64,000 nt of DNA from Colwellia sp. TT2012 (GTDB taxonomy: Bacteria; Pseudomonadota; Gammaproteobacteria; Enterobacterales; Alteromonadaceae): the NCBI RefSeq assembly GCF_001440345.1, contig NZ_LJYX01000017.1, positions 558,001 to 622,000 on the forward strand. Reading direction: 5' to 3'. Made by a program: the position numbers and the translations under genes. The notes below the pieces were generated by a model, which was given only the letters and a program-made list of their open reading frames with translations, searched no databases and was not told the origin of the DNA. Positions 45,742-55,453 of this stretch are shown here, piece after piece (positions within the stretch are counted from its first letter, which is position 1; each line of letters starts with the position of its first letter).

Positions 45742-47037
45742 CTAGCTAAAAGTTGCCTGCATCATCCAGAAGAACAAAATGGATAAACCTGCACCTATAG
45801 GTAAAGTGACAACCCAAGAGATAACAATGTTTCGCACCACACCTAAGTTAATAGCCGCAATACCACGGGCCATACCGACACCTAACACTGCACCAACAAG
45901 AGTTTGTGTGGTTGAGATTGGTAGACCTGCACCCGAGGCGATGACCACAGTACTAGCCGCAGCTAATTCAGCAGCAAAACCACGACTTGGCGTTAAGTGG
46001 GTAATACCTTGGCCAATGGTGGCCATTACTTTATGACCAAACAGCGCTAGTCCAGCAACAATACCAAAGCCACCTAATGGAAGAATCCACCAAGCAATGG
46101 CTGACGTAGCGGAAATTTGCCCATCATTTTCAACAATACTCACCACCGCGGCCAGTGGACCAATGGCGTTAGCAACATCATTTGAACCGTGAGCAAAAGC
46201 CATAGCACAAGCGGTAATTACCATTAATACAGCAAATACTTTTTCTACATTGACGTATTGCGCTTTTTTGGCAAGCGTTTCGTCAAACTTCAAGCGACTA
46301 ATCAATACTTTACCTATGATTGCCACGATAACAGCGACAATAATTGCTAAATAATAGCCACCTGCGCCTTTGATTTCAAGGGTGACAATACCAAGGTCGA
46401 CAGTTTCTAAACCTATGTGTTTAAGACCTTTTTTGATGGTAACCAGTGATAAGACAAAACCAGCAAGAAACATATAAACAGGAACCCAACGCTTAGCTTG
46501 TTGTAATGGTTTATCGGTATCAAAAATCAATTTTTGTGCACTGTTAAAAATAACAAAAGCGATAACACCTGAGATAAGTGGCGTGATAACCCAGCTACCA
46601 ACAATACCAAGAACCTTACCCCACTCAACAGCATCAGGGCTTACGCCTACCGCAGCAAAACCAACAATGGCGCCAATTATAGAATGAGTAGTAGAGACCG
46701 GCCAACCTAAGGCTGAAGCGATTAATAACCAGGTTGCCGCAGCAAATAGTGCTGAAATCATGCCATAAACAAGTAATTCAGGCGTGTCGATAAAGTAACT
46801 AGCATCAATGATGCCTTTACGTATGGTTGAGGTCACTTCACCACCAGCAAGGTAAGCACCAGCAAATTCAAAAACCATCGCTATAATAATAGCTTGTTTA
46901 ATGGTTAGCGCTTTTGAACCAACAGAGGTTCCCATGGCATTAGCGACATCATTGGCACCAATACCCCATGCCATGAAGAAGCCCACAACAGCAGCAATAA
47001 TGACAAAGGTGCCGCCTGAGTTAAGTATAATATCCAT
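45742..47037 (-). CDS. pitA: Low-affinity inorganic phosphate transporter, PiT family
   Basis: 431 residues with about ten hydrophobic helices. The duplicated family signature appears as WGIGANDVANAMGTSVGSKAL near residue 27 and FAHGSNDVANAIGPLAAVV near 285. Each repeat is followed by a PVSTTHS- or PISTTQT-type motif. These proteins import metal-phosphate complexes with protons. It is directly preceded (11 nt) by a DUF47 gene, the usual regulatory partner of bacterial Pit transporters. It lies downstream of phoU, so low- and high-affinity phosphate uptake genes are grouped here. Confidence 0.93.
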   Translation of the reverse strand: MDIILNSGGTFVIIAAVVGFFMAWGIGANDVANAMGTSVGSKALTIKQAIIIAMVFEFAGAYLAGGEVTSTIRKGIIDASYFIDTPELLVYGMISALFAAATWLLIASALGWPVSTTHSIIGAIVGFAAVGVSPDAVEWGKVLGIVGSWVITPLISGVIAFVIFNSAQKLIFDTDKPLQQAKRWVPVYMFLAGFVLSLVTIKKGLKHIGLETVDLGIVTLEIKGAGGYYLAIIVAVIVAIIGKVLISRLKFDETLAKKAQYVNVEKVFAVLMVITACAMAFAHGSNDVANAIGPLAAVVSIVENDGQISATSAIAWWILPLGGFGIVAGLALFGHKVMATIGQGITHLTPSRGFAAELAAASTVVIASGAGLPISTTQTLVGAVLGVGMARGIAAINLGVVRNIVISWVVTLPIGAGLSILFFWMMQATFS

Positions 47038-47048
47038 CAGTTAAGTCT

Positions 47049-47729
47049 CTATTTCCTAGCAAGAAGAATTTCTAAACGTGCACCTACACGTTCAGCAAGG
47101 TCGGCTAAGTCGCCAACCCAATCAATAATTTGATATAAGAACATTACATCAACTGGATTCAAATCCTTTTCAATCGTTAATAAGTTTTTACGCAAAATAA
47201 TTTGCAAGCCATCGGTATCATCTTCGATAGCATCTAATTGGTTGATCATTTTCTCAACTAAGACAACTTCACGGCCACGAAAGCCCGTTTCTAATAAGTC
47301 TTCTAGTTCATTAATGGCTTCCGCCGCTTTTTCGGTAGCATCAAGACAGCGCATTAGATAAGTAGAAAACTCTGCTTGCAAGCTAGTTGGTATTTCAAGT
47401 TTACGCCCTAAGATTCGGCCGGCAATATCTTTTGCTTTGTTGGCTATTTTGTCTTGTTGGGTAAGGAGTTCAAGTAAGTCAGCTCTATCCACTGGCATAA
47501 ATAAGCCACCAGGTAACTCAAGACGTAATTGACGTTTTAAAGTATCAGCATCTTGCTCTAACTTAGACAGTTTACGACGAATTTTTGCCGCTTCACTCCA
47601 GTCATTTGCAAAACATGCATCAAAAAATGGGATAAGTTGTTTACTACATTTAACAACTATTTGAATATGTTTTTCTAACGGTTTTATTGGTGATTTTGCA
47701 AATACACCTATGATTGTATTTCTGGCCAT
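47049..47729 (-). CDS. DUF47 (PhoU-like) Pit accessory protein
   Basis: 226 residues from ATG 47729; the frame is open to 47789 but family members start near MARNTIIGVFAKSPIKPLEKH. The all-helical TIGR00153/DUF47 fold is recognised by LSKLEQDADTLKRQLRLELPGGLFMPVDRADLLELLTQQDKIANKAKD and ATEKAAEAINELEDLLETGF. Such proteins resemble PhoU and are thought to regulate the adjacent Pit transporter. A gap of 11 nt to pitA implies co-transcription. The 168-bp gap from phoU leaves room for a separate promoter. Confidence 0.9.
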   Translation of the reverse strand: MARNTIIGVFAKSPIKPLEKHIQIVVKCSKQLIPFFDACFANDWSEAAKIRRKLSKLEQDADTLKRQLRLELPGGLFMPVDRADLLELLTQQDKIANKAKDIAGRILGRKLEIPTSLQAEFSTYLMRCLDATEKAAEAINELEDLLETGFRGREVVLVEKMINQLDAIEDDTDGLQIILRKNLLTIEKDLNPVDVMFLYQIIDWVGDLADLAERVGARLEILLARK

Positions 47730-47957
47730 AATTATGTTTCCAGTCTGTATAACTCTCGTCATTGCTATGCGCGGCGGATAGTAACTCATTTAACTTCCAA
47801 TGTTAAATGCTAATATGAGCTTTAATGCATACCTATATTAGCTAACCACAACAGTGTTAATTTATATCCACTAAACTCTCGGTTATAGCTTGGCTAATCA
47901 ATTGAATTTAATGTACTTCTATGTAACTATCTTGCTTTGAAATTACGTCCTAATTAT

Positions 47958-48659
47958 TTAAATATTTTTCATCTCTTCCGCTGTGATATGGCGTACCACC
48001 TTACCTTTAACAAAATAAATAATGTATTCACAAATATTTTGACAACGGTCGCCAATACGCTCTAACGCTCTAGCGGACCAGATAACCGTCATAACTTGCG
48101 GGATGGAACGTGGGTCTTCCATCATATAGGTCATTAATTGACGAATCAGTGCTTCATATTCACGGTTGATTTTGTCATCCATTTGATGAATTTTAATAGC
48201 TGCATCAACATCCATTCGAGTAAAAGCATCTAAGCTTAATTGTAAAAACTCTAACACCCGTCGACCTAAGTTATCAAGATTCACCAGTAAGTATTGCTGC
48301 GAGGTGGAAAAATTTTCCAGGGCGACTCGTGCTATTTTCTCTGCTTCATCGCCAATACGCTCTAAATCTGTAATGGTTTTAACGATCGCCATAACTAACC
48401 GTAAATCGCCAGCCGCTGGTTGGCGTTTGGCAATGATGCGGGTGCACTCATCATCAATACTCACTTCATAAGCATTCACTTGATAATCTTTGCTCAACAC
48501 TTGCTTAGCCAAGGTTACATCCCTTTGATCAACCGCCGCTAGTGCATCGGCTAGTTGTTTTTCAACCAAACCGCCCATATGCATAACATTATTAATGACG
48601 CGCTCTAAATCTTCATTGAACTGGCCAGAAATATGACGACCTATTTGTAAATTATCCAT
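47958..48659 (-). CDS. phoU: Phosphate-specific transport regulator PhoU
   Basis: 233 residues, two three-helix-bundle repeats. The metal-binding PhoU signatures are VKTITDLERIGDEAEKIARVAL near residue 85 and VIWSARALERIGDRCQNICEYIIYFVKG near 190. PhoU inhibits the PhoR/PhoB response through the Pst complex when phosphate is plentiful. AAGGA lies 8 nt before ATG 48659. It follows pstB by 82 nt in the pstCAB-phoU order of E. coli. phoBR are not in this window. Confidence 0.95.
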   Translation of the reverse strand: MDNLQIGRHISGQFNEDLERVINNVMHMGGLVEKQLADALAAVDQRDVTLAKQVLSKDYQVNAYEVSIDDECTRIIAKRQPAAGDLRLVMAIVKTITDLERIGDEAEKIARVALENFSTSQQYLLVNLDNLGRRVLEFLQLSLDAFTRMDVDAAIKIHQMDDKINREYEALIRQLMTYMMEDPRSIPQVMTVIWSARALERIGDRCQNICEYIIYFVKGKVVRHITAEEMKNI

Positions 48660-48741
48660 GGTGTGTCCTTTTATCGGTATGTTCTTGCATACTTATCTAC
48701 TTACTTGCTAATGAGTTACCAATAGATTACTACTGAGGGAG

Positions 48742-49581
48742 TTAACCATAACGACCCGTAATATAATCTTCAGTTTTCTTTTTCAATGGCGTGGTAAATA
48801 ATGTATTGGTATCACTGTACTCTATTAAATCACCCATATACATAAATGCCGTTTGATCAGACACCCGTGCAGCTTGTTGCATATTATGCGTAACGATTAC
48901 CACGGTAAATTGCTTTTTAAGATCATTGATTAATTCTTCAATGACCAAGGTCGAAATGGGATCAAGTGCAGATGTCGGCTCATCAAGCAGCAATACCTCA
49001 GGTTGAATGGCAATAGCACGGGCAATAACTAAACGCTGTTGTTGACCACCGGAAAGGCCTAATGCACTTTCGTGTAGTCGGTCTTTCACTTCATTCCAGA
49101 GCGCGGCACTGCGTAATGATTGCTCGGCCGCATCATTGAGCCTTCTGCGGTTATTTTCGCCCATAATACGTAAACCATAGACGACATTTTCATAAATAGT
49201 TTTAGGAAAAGGATTAGGACGCTGAAACACCATCCCCACTTTTCGCCGCAATTCGGCCACATCAACATGTTTGTTATAGATGTTATGACCATTAAGGTTT
49301 ATTTCACCACTGATATGACAATCATCAACTAAGTCATTCATACGGTTAATACAACGTAATAAGGTTGATTTACCACAACCACTTGGTCCAATAAACGCAG
49401 TGACCTGCCCCTTGGGAATCGACATGGTAATATTATTTAGCGCCTGTTTTTTACCATAGAATAAATTTAATTGTTTAATATCTAAGGCAACTTGCTCGGG
49501 CGGTAAATTATTTAAATCTAACGGGCTTTTAATTAAAGGGTCCGAGCCTGTAGCTAATACTTTTGGACTTATAGAAATCAT
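48742..49581 (-). CDS. pstB: Phosphate ABC transporter ATP-binding protein
   Basis: 279 residues. Walker A is [11 protein letters not shown] near 71-81, the Q-loop [19 protein letters not shown], the signature LSGGQQQRL, Walker [14 protein letters not shown] and the H-loop [13 protein letters not shown]. The motif [16 protein letters not shown] is specific to PstB. It energises phosphate import by PstCA. About 30 residues precede the core compared with E. coli PstB (257). It lies between pstA and phoU. Confidence 0.96.
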   Translation of the reverse strand: MISISPKVLATGSDPLIKSPLDLNNLPPEQVALDIKQLNLFYGKKQALNNITMSIPKGQVTAFIGPSGCGKSTLLRCINRMNDLVDDCHISGEINLNGHNIYNKHVDVAELRRKVGMVFQRPNPFPKTIYENVVYGLRIMGENNRRRLNDAAEQSLRSAALWNEVKDRLHESALGLSGGQQQRLVIARAIAIQPEVLLLDEPTSALDPISTLVIEELINDLKKQFTVVIVTHNMQQAARVSDQTAFMYMGDLIEYSDTNTLFTTPLKKKTEDYITGRYG

Positions 49582-49675
49582 AATAGGTTTTTCTCTAATT
49601 ACTTTTCATTGATCATTACTTGTCATTTTAAAGGCTAATTTGAAATGACTAATTTAAACATACTGTTTAAGCAAA

Positions 49676-51346
49676 CTAGTGCTCTAACATCTTATATTTT
49701 TCACGTAATCTATTGCGAATTGAAACGGCAGTCATATTCAAGGCAACAATAATGCTGACTAAGAGTAAAGCGGTTGCAAAAACCAAGGGACGCGCAGCTT
49801 CTACATTGGGACTTTGAAAGCCAACATCATAAATATGAAAACCTAAATGCATGAACTTGCGATCTAAATGTAAGAAGGGAAAATTACCATCTAGGGGTAA
49901 ATTAGGCGCCATTTTAACCACGCCGACTAACATCAGCGGTGCTACTTCCCCTGCGGCTCGAGCAATAGCTAAAATAATACCGGTCATAATAGCAGGACTG
50001 GCGATAGGTAAGATAATGCGCCATAAGGTTTCAGCCTTTGTTGCGCCCAAGGCCAAGGAACCGTAGCGCATCTCTGAGGGAATACGTGATAAACCTTCTT
50101 CGGTGGAAACGATGACCACAGGTAAGGTCAATATTGCCAGTGTTAGCGAAGACCATAATACGCCTGGTGTTCCAAAAGTGGGGCTAGGTAGGTTTTCTGA
50201 ATAAAACAATTGGTCGAGTGAGCCCCCCACCATATAGACAAAAAATCCTAAACCAAATACGCCATAAACGATAGACGGCACACCGGCCAAATTAATAACC
50301 GCTATACGTAAAAAACTAGTGAAGGCATTTTTACCGGCATATTCATGTAAGTAAATCGCCGCGATAACGCCCAAAGGTGAAACGATAACGGTCATCAACA
50401 ACACCATAAGTACGGTACCGAAAATAGCAGGAAACACACCACCTTCAGTATTTGCCTCACGCGGGTCTTCTATGATGAATGACCCAATCTGGCTAAAGAA
50501 AGTGCTCAGTTTTTCAAAAAAGTTAAGTTTATTATTAAAGGTGACTTTAAGGATGTATTCCAAATTAATAGGTACTAACTGCCCATCCATAGCACGCATA
50601 ACAAGATGGTCACGCGAAATTTCTTCGCGATAGCCCATTAACTCTTGCTCTAACTTGGCATAGCGTTGATTTAAGCTAACCACCTCACTATCAATCTCGG
50701 CTTGCACACTCGCGGTTAACTTATTTTGCAATTGATACTTGCGCGTTTTTAAACGTAAACGTTCTAGCTGGTAGTTTATCGCACCGATATCAGACTTTTG
50801 TAAGTCATCAATCTGTTGTTGAAAATTCTCAACTCGCGCTAATAATGTAGTTAGCTGATTAGAGTCGACTACTTTGCCGTCAACAACAACACTGTCAATG
50901 TAACCGTAAAAGTTACCATTAGTACGGCGTTCAACCACAACTAAATCTTTTGGTGTTTCGGTCTTTTGAATGTAGTGACTTAACAACCAACGAAAATCTA
51001 AACTGACCAGTTCTCGATTACCGGTTTTGATTAATAAGCGCTCTAATACTTCTTGCTCGGGAGGAAGTACTAAATTTAAATGCGCTAATTGACTGACAGG
51101 TATTTCTTCTCGATCATATATTTCACCAATAACAACACTCTTGACACCATTTTTATCAAGAACATCAAATTGGTAAAGCTGACTTGGCCAAAAATATGAC
51201 AGTCCACGTGAAGCGATAAGCCATAACAAGCCCAACACTGAGATTAAGCTGATACTGACGCCCGCTGCTGATAACCAGATCCAGGGGGCGCCTGATTTAA
51301 ACCATTTGTTCATAAAGTAACTCATCATGGGTGAATGACTTTTCAT
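49676..51346 (-). CDS. pstA: Phosphate ABC transporter permease PstA, with large extra N-terminal domain
   Basis: 556 residues against 296 in E. coli. After one N-terminal helix (WIWLSAAGVSISLISVLGLLWLIAS, about 22-46) comes about 240 residues predicted to be periplasmic, including a coiled coil at about 170-235 (LERLRLKTRKYQLQNK, LNQRYAKLEQELMGYREEI). The ABC permease core starts near 300. The coupling loop is LALGATKAETLWRIILPIASPAIMTGIILAIARAAGEVAPL. With PstC it forms the inner-membrane channel for phosphate. The added domain, matched by a larger one in PstC, may shape docking of the phosphate-binding protein. Confidence 0.92.
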   Translation of the reverse strand: MKSHSPMMSYFMNKWFKSGAPWIWLSAAGVSISLISVLGLLWLIASRGLSYFWPSQLYQFDVLDKNGVKSVVIGEIYDREEIPVSQLAHLNLVLPPEQEVLERLLIKTGNRELVSLDFRWLLSHYIQKTETPKDLVVVERRTNGNFYGYIDSVVVDGKVVDSNQLTTLLARVENFQQQIDDLQKSDIGAINYQLERLRLKTRKYQLQNKLTASVQAEIDSEVVSLNQRYAKLEQELMGYREEISRDHLVMRAMDGQLVPINLEYILKVTFNNKLNFFEKLSTFFSQIGSFIIEDPREANTEGGVFPAIFGTVLMVLLMTVIVSPLGVIAAIYLHEYAGKNAFTSFLRIAVINLAGVPSIVYGVFGLGFFVYMVGGSLDQLFYSENLPSPTFGTPGVLWSSLTLAILTLPVVIVSTEEGLSRIPSEMRYGSLALGATKAETLWRIILPIASPAIMTGIILAIARAAGEVAPLMLVGVVKMAPNLPLDGNFPFLHLDRKFMHLGFHIYDVGFQSPNVEAARPLVFATALLLVSIIVALNMTAVSIRNRLREKYKMLEH

Positions 51347-51502
51347 CTTGTTACTGTAAAACCCTATTTATGCGGCAAAAGTAGTCATTGATAGTCATCA
51401 ACTGCGTACATTTCCCTTAAAATTGAACTCTACAGCCTAAAGCTGAATAGCCATTGACCTCTATAAAAATTATTGTGTATATGCTAAATTCGATACTAAC
51501 GA

Positions 51503-53836
51503 CTACATTGAACTGTATTTCTCTCGTAAGCGTTGGCGAACAAATTCTGCTGCGGTGTTGAAAATAAAGGTAAAAATAAATAAGACAAAGGCGGCTAAGA
51601 ACAAGATACGATAATGGGAACTGCCCACTTCTGCCTCTGGCATTTCTACGGCAATATTGGCTGCTAACGTTCTCATTCCTTGGAAAATACTCCAATCTAA
51701 TATCGGCGTATTACCCGTTGCCATCAAGACAATCATAGTTTCACCAACCGCGCGACCAAGCCCCATCATAACCGCGGAAAAAATACCTGGACTTGCGGTC
51801 AACAGCACTACCCCTACTAAGGTTTGCCATTGAGTGGCACCAAGCGCTAATGAGCCATTGGTTAAATGGCCTGGAACACTAAAAATTGCATCTTCAGCCA
51901 TAGTGTATATGGTGGGAATAACAGCAAAACCCATGGCAATACCGACCACTAAAGCGTTCCTTTGATCAAAATTGATACCCAGGTCGTTAGTAAGGTATTG
52001 ACGCATATCGCCATTAAATAACATAGCCTCAAGCCATGGTGATAAAGAAAAGGCCACATAGGTTGTCAAGATTATCACGGGGATTAATAAAATTGGCGCC
52101 AAGGTTTCAGGTAATTTATCTTTGACCTTATTGGGTAGTTTATGCCAGGAAAAGGCGGTTAACAGTGTCGCCAAAGGTAATAAAATAAAGAGCATAAATA
52201 TTGCAGGTAAATACTCTTCCATTAACGGCGCTAACCATAAACCCGCTAAGAAGCCTAAAATAACGGTCGGCAGTGCTTCCATCATTTCGATAGTGGGTTT
52301 GACTTTTTTACGTAAGTTTGGCGTCATAAAGTAAGCCGTATATATGGCTGCGCTTAAGGCAACGGGTACCGCAAATAACATCGCATAGAAAGCCGCTTTA
52401 ATGGTACCAAAAGAAATAGGGACTAAAGAGAACTTAGCTTCAAAATCATCAGAGCCAGAGCTAGATTGCCAAATATAATCAGGCTCAGGATAACCTTCAT
52501 ACCAAACTTCTTGCCATAACGCTTGCCAAGTAACTTCTGGGTGCTCGTTATGAACACTGAACGTTTGTAAATTTTGCTTATTGGCATCGAGTGGATCATT
52601 ACCAATTATTATTAAGCCATTTGCTCGCGGCGCTATGGTAAAAGCTGCAGGTTGGCTAGAGGCTAACTGCCCTTGCCATAAATGTGCGGAACTCGTGGTA
52701 TAAAAGACATTGACCCAGCCACTGGCCGTCATAGTATAAAAACTTTTACGAAAACGCTCGGTGTAAATAGCGGTTATCGCCTTTGATGTTTGCTTTTGGC
52801 TGTCATCATTGGCATTAAAACTTCTTATTTGTTTAAACTGGCGACCTGACTCTGTGGCCACTTCAAACCATTGACTGACGTGGCCACTACTATCACCCAG
52901 TAATACTGAACTACTACCAGAGAGCAAAGCCATTGAAGTCAGGTAAGTATCTTCGCTACTAAGAATAGGGGTAATCGTTGCTTTTAAGCGAACCTCGTCA
53001 TGCTCTTTTAACGAATAAACCCACACGGTTGAACCAGTACGCACAAAAGCCAAACTCAAATCAGGCGTTACTTTAATTTCATCAACGCCACTATTAACGA
53101 TAGCGGTTGGCAAGTCTATTTGTTGATAAATTATTTCATAGTCAATGTCATCACCAGCACTGTTTGAGCCAAACTCATCATCCGCAATAAAGCTGGTTTT
53201 TATTAAACGTTTATCCTCAGTAAAGGCAACAAAGACAATTTTTTCGTCATCTAGTGCAAAAGCCAGTTGAGGTAATTTCGCTTGTTGCTCATCTATCTTT
53301 AACGATTTTTGTCCTAAGGGGTAATTTACTTGGGCAATAATTTCCCGGGTATCATTGGCGTATAGGGCATGAAAACCGGGTTGAATTAATAAGGTTTTAC
53401 CACTACGGGTATGCAGTAATTTATTAGCGGAAAAAGAATTTACCACACTAACAAGCTGCTCTTGATTAAAGCCATCACTGGCAAAAAGAGACCTTGAAAG
53501 CGCTTTATCACCCACTAAAAACTGATTACTTGCTTGCTCAGCACTGGCGGTTAAATGATAGAAATGAATAGTACCCGTATCGGTAATTTGATAAACCAAT
53601 TCTTGTAATTCATCGACACCGGTCGCTAACACTTTGTCATTCGCTGGTAAGTCAATACTGATATTAACGGCAGGCTCTATTTTTGCGGACTCAAAAATAG
53701 GCATAACGACATAAAGCAAATACAAAAAAATCAGCACTAGGGTGAACAAAACGCTAATACCACCTAGGGTTATTAACCATTTTGCTAATGAATTTTTAAC
53801 CGCCCGACTTCGGGTTGCACTAATAAGAGTTGCCAC
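51503..53836 (-). CDS. pstC: Phosphate ABC transporter permease PstC, with large periplasmic domain
   Basis: 777 residues against 319 in E. coli. A first helix (GISVLFTLVLIFLYLLYVV, about 23-42) leads into about 420 residues outside the membrane. This part contains repeated beta-type stretches (LQELVYQITDTGTIHFYHL, VLLGDSSGHVSQWFEVA, FYTMTASGWVNVFYTT), suggesting a beta-propeller-like domain. The permease core begins near 470 (FGTIKAAFYAMLFAVPVALSAAIYTAYFM) with the coupling loop SLALGATQWQTLVGVVLLTASPGIFSAVMMGLGRAVGETM. The start is GTG at 53836 with AAGG 8 nt upstream. It is first in the operon behind a PHO box. No pstS is adjacent. Confidence 0.92.
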   Translation of the reverse strand: MATLISATRSRAVKNSLAKWLITLGGISVLFTLVLIFLYLLYVVMPIFESAKIEPAVNISIDLPANDKVLATGVDELQELVYQITDTGTIHFYHLTASAEQASNQFLVGDKALSRSLFASDGFNQEQLVSVVNSFSANKLLHTRSGKTLLIQPGFHALYANDTREIIAQVNYPLGQKSLKIDEQQAKLPQLAFALDDEKIVFVAFTEDKRLIKTSFIADDEFGSNSAGDDIDYEIIYQQIDLPTAIVNSGVDEIKVTPDLSLAFVRTGSTVWVYSLKEHDEVRLKATITPILSSEDTYLTSMALLSGSSSVLLGDSSGHVSQWFEVATESGRQFKQIRSFNANDDSQKQTSKAITAIYTERFRKSFYTMTASGWVNVFYTTSSAHLWQGQLASSQPAAFTIAPRANGLIIIGNDPLDANKQNLQTFSVHNEHPEVTWQALWQEVWYEGYPEPDYIWQSSSGSDDFEAKFSLVPISFGTIKAAFYAMLFAVPVALSAAIYTAYFMTPNLRKKVKPTIEMMEALPTVILGFLAGLWLAPLMEEYLPAIFMLFILLPLATLLTAFSWHKLPNKVKDKLPETLAPILLIPVIILTTYVAFSLSPWLEAMLFNGDMRQYLTNDLGINFDQRNALVVGIAMGFAVIPTIYTMAEDAIFSVPGHLTNGSLALGATQWQTLVGVVLLTASPGIFSAVMMGLGRAVGETMIVLMATGNTPILDWSIFQGMRTLAANIAVEMPEAEVGSSHYRILFLAAFVLFIFTFIFNTAAEFVRQRLREKYSSM

Positions 53837-53910
53837 TTAATTAACCTTATTATTAATAAACTAACGACTAGCTTATCCAATATAGAGAATATGATAAAAT
53901 AACTGGGCAA

Positions 53911-53944
53911 AGTATAAGTAAGTTATGTGACATTTATATTACAG
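53911..53944 (-). promoter_or_regulatory. PHO box plus -10 element of the pst operon
   Basis: On the minus strand CTGTAATATAAATGTCAC (53944-53927) matches 16 of 18 bases of the E. coli PHO box consensus. Ten nt downstream is a consensus-like -10, TATACT (53916-53911). This is the usual geometry of PhoB-activated promoters, where the PHO box replaces the -35. The start codon of pstC is 75 nt further on. Confidence 0.85.
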
Positions 53945-53980
53945 TAAAAAAGTGCTTAGCTAATAAATGGCTAAGGGCAT

Positions 53981-54013
53981 AAAAAAAGCAGCGCCTCGAG
54001 TGAGTTGCTGCTT
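53981..54013 (-). terminator. Terminator of the epimerase gene
   Basis: Minus strand AAGCAGC ... GCTGCTT with a 14-nt loop, followed by seven T. It separates the polysaccharide genes from the pst promoter. Confidence 0.7.
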
Positions 54014-54074
54014 ATCTAATACCACCGCTAAATTACAAGGTGACTTTTAATAATCTTTTGCTATGACTACCTTC

Positions 54075-55109
54075 TTAGCTCAGAAAATTAATATACCAAG
54101 GCATGGCTTTATCTATGCCTTGTTGAATTTGAAATTGTGGTTCAAAACCAAGCAATGATTTAGCTTTAGTAATATCGGCTTGTGAATGCCTAACATCTCC
54201 CGCTCTAAAGTCTCTATACGTTGGTGATTGTTGATACTCGATACCATTCGCTTGTAAAGCGACTTTTAAGCTAGTAAATAAGCTGTTCAAGCTTGTTCTA
54301 TCACCTAAGGCAACGTTGTACACTTGATTCTTACCCGCAGCGTTTGCTGTGGCCGCTAAAATATTAGCTTGTACGACATTTTCAATAAAACAGAAATCAC
54401 GGCTGGTTTCACCATCACCATTAATCAGCACGGCTTCGTTCGCTATCATGGCAGCAGTCCACTTAGGTATTACCGCAGCATAAGCGCCATCGGGGTCTTG
54501 TCTTTTACCAAAGACATTAAAATAACGTAAACCGGTACAATTTAAGCCATAGGTTTTATAAAAAACATCCGCATAAAGCTCATTAACATACTTAGTAACC
54601 GCATACGGAGATAACGGTTTACCAATAATATCTTCCACTTTAGGTAACCCCGGGTGATCGCCATAGGTAGAACTTGAAGCCGCATAAACAAAACTTTTAA
54701 CCTTGCTATCTTTTGCCGCCGTTAACATAGTTAAAAAACCAGTAATATTGGCTGAATTGGTTAGTAAAGGATCGGCAATCGATCGGGGCACTGAGCCGAG
54801 CGCCGCTTGATGGAGGATATAATCAACCCCCTCTTTATAATGACTTAAGGCTTTATTACAATCACTTAGCTCTCTGATATCACCTTTAACGAAATGAAAA
54901 CTTTGCCATTGCTGAGATGAAACTTGTGTTTCCACTTCATCCAAATTGTGTTGATGACCGGTAGAAAAATTATCTAAACCTACCACTTTTTGATTTAATA
55001 ACAGCAGCGTTTCTAATAAGTTTGAACCGATAAATCCGGCACAACCCGTAATCAGCCAAGTTTTAGGTGAATTGATAAGCGCTTGTTTAATTTTTTGAAA
55101 TTGAGTCAT
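54075..55109 (-). CDS. tviC: UDP-N-acetylglucosamine 4-epimerase (TviC/WbpP type)
   Basis: 344 residues from ATG 55109, which has GAAGGA upstream; the open frame extends 9 codons further. This is an extended [16 protein letters not shown] near 25-37 is the NAD-binding loop, [12 protein letters not shown] holds the Ser/Thr, and [15 protein letters not shown] the catalytic Tyr-x-x-x-Lys near 155. [23 protein letters not shown] and [22 protein letters not shown] are typical of WbpP/TviC. It interconverts UDP-GlcNAc and UDP-GalNAc or their uronic acids. With the upstream dehydrogenase it would supply UDP-GalNAcA-type precursors for a capsule or exopolysaccharide. Confidence 0.9.
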   Translation of the reverse strand: MTQFQKIKQALINSPKTWLITGCAGFIGSNLLETLLLLNQKVVGLDNFSTGHQHNLDEVETQVSSQQWQSFHFVKGDIRELSDCNKALSHYKEGVDYILHQAALGSVPRSIADPLLTNSANITGFLTMLTAAKDSKVKSFVYAASSSTYGDHPGLPKVEDIIGKPLSPYAVTKYVNELYADVFYKTYGLNCTGLRYFNVFGKRQDPDGAYAAVIPKWTAAMIANEAVLINGDGETSRDFCFIENVVQANILAATANAAGKNQVYNVALGDRTSLNSLFTSLKVALQANGIEYQQSPTYRDFRAGDVRHSQADITKAKSLLGFEPQFQIQQGIDKAMPWYINFLS

Positions 55110-55453
55110 TTTCTTTTCCTTCAATGAGAAGCCCATGAGTTAAATAGTCCTTCTTTAACAAAATACCTAATAACTGAGAAAGTCAGCTAGGGGTATTTAT
55201 GTCGCCTCTGTTGTGGTTTAGTGTTGCTGAGTAAACAAGCGAGACGCGTAAACCCATCCATGGGGCTCTCTACAAGCTTCAGGATAATATGCTCCCAGCA
55301 TTATCTTAAAGTACATCCTGTACCGTCATGCTTGTGAAGCTATATTATAACTTCAGCAATACTCACCATAAAATCAGATAGTTACAATGTAGACAACCGT
55401 ATTATGGAACAGAGCCTTTATGTCATATATTAGTTGAATTGAGCTAAATGGGA
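55110..55453. other. Intergenic gap holding dispersed repeat copy C
   Basis: This 344-bp gap between two co-oriented sugar-nucleotide genes has no gene. Most of it (55207-55416) is the dispersed repeat, which has apparently inserted within the polysaccharide gene set. Confidence 0.7.
55207..55416 (+). repeat. Dispersed intergenic repeat, copy C (about 210 bp)
   Basis: It starts TCTGTTGTGGTTTAGTG and ends GTATTATGGAACAGAGCC. Short terminal inverted repeats CTCTGTT (55206-55212) and AACAGAG (55408-55414) bound it. The central hairpin pairs GATAA (55283-55287) and TGCT (55290-55293) with AGCA and TTATC (55297-55305) around CCC. Two base pairs of this stem differ from copy B by compensatory changes. 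Confidence 0.8.
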
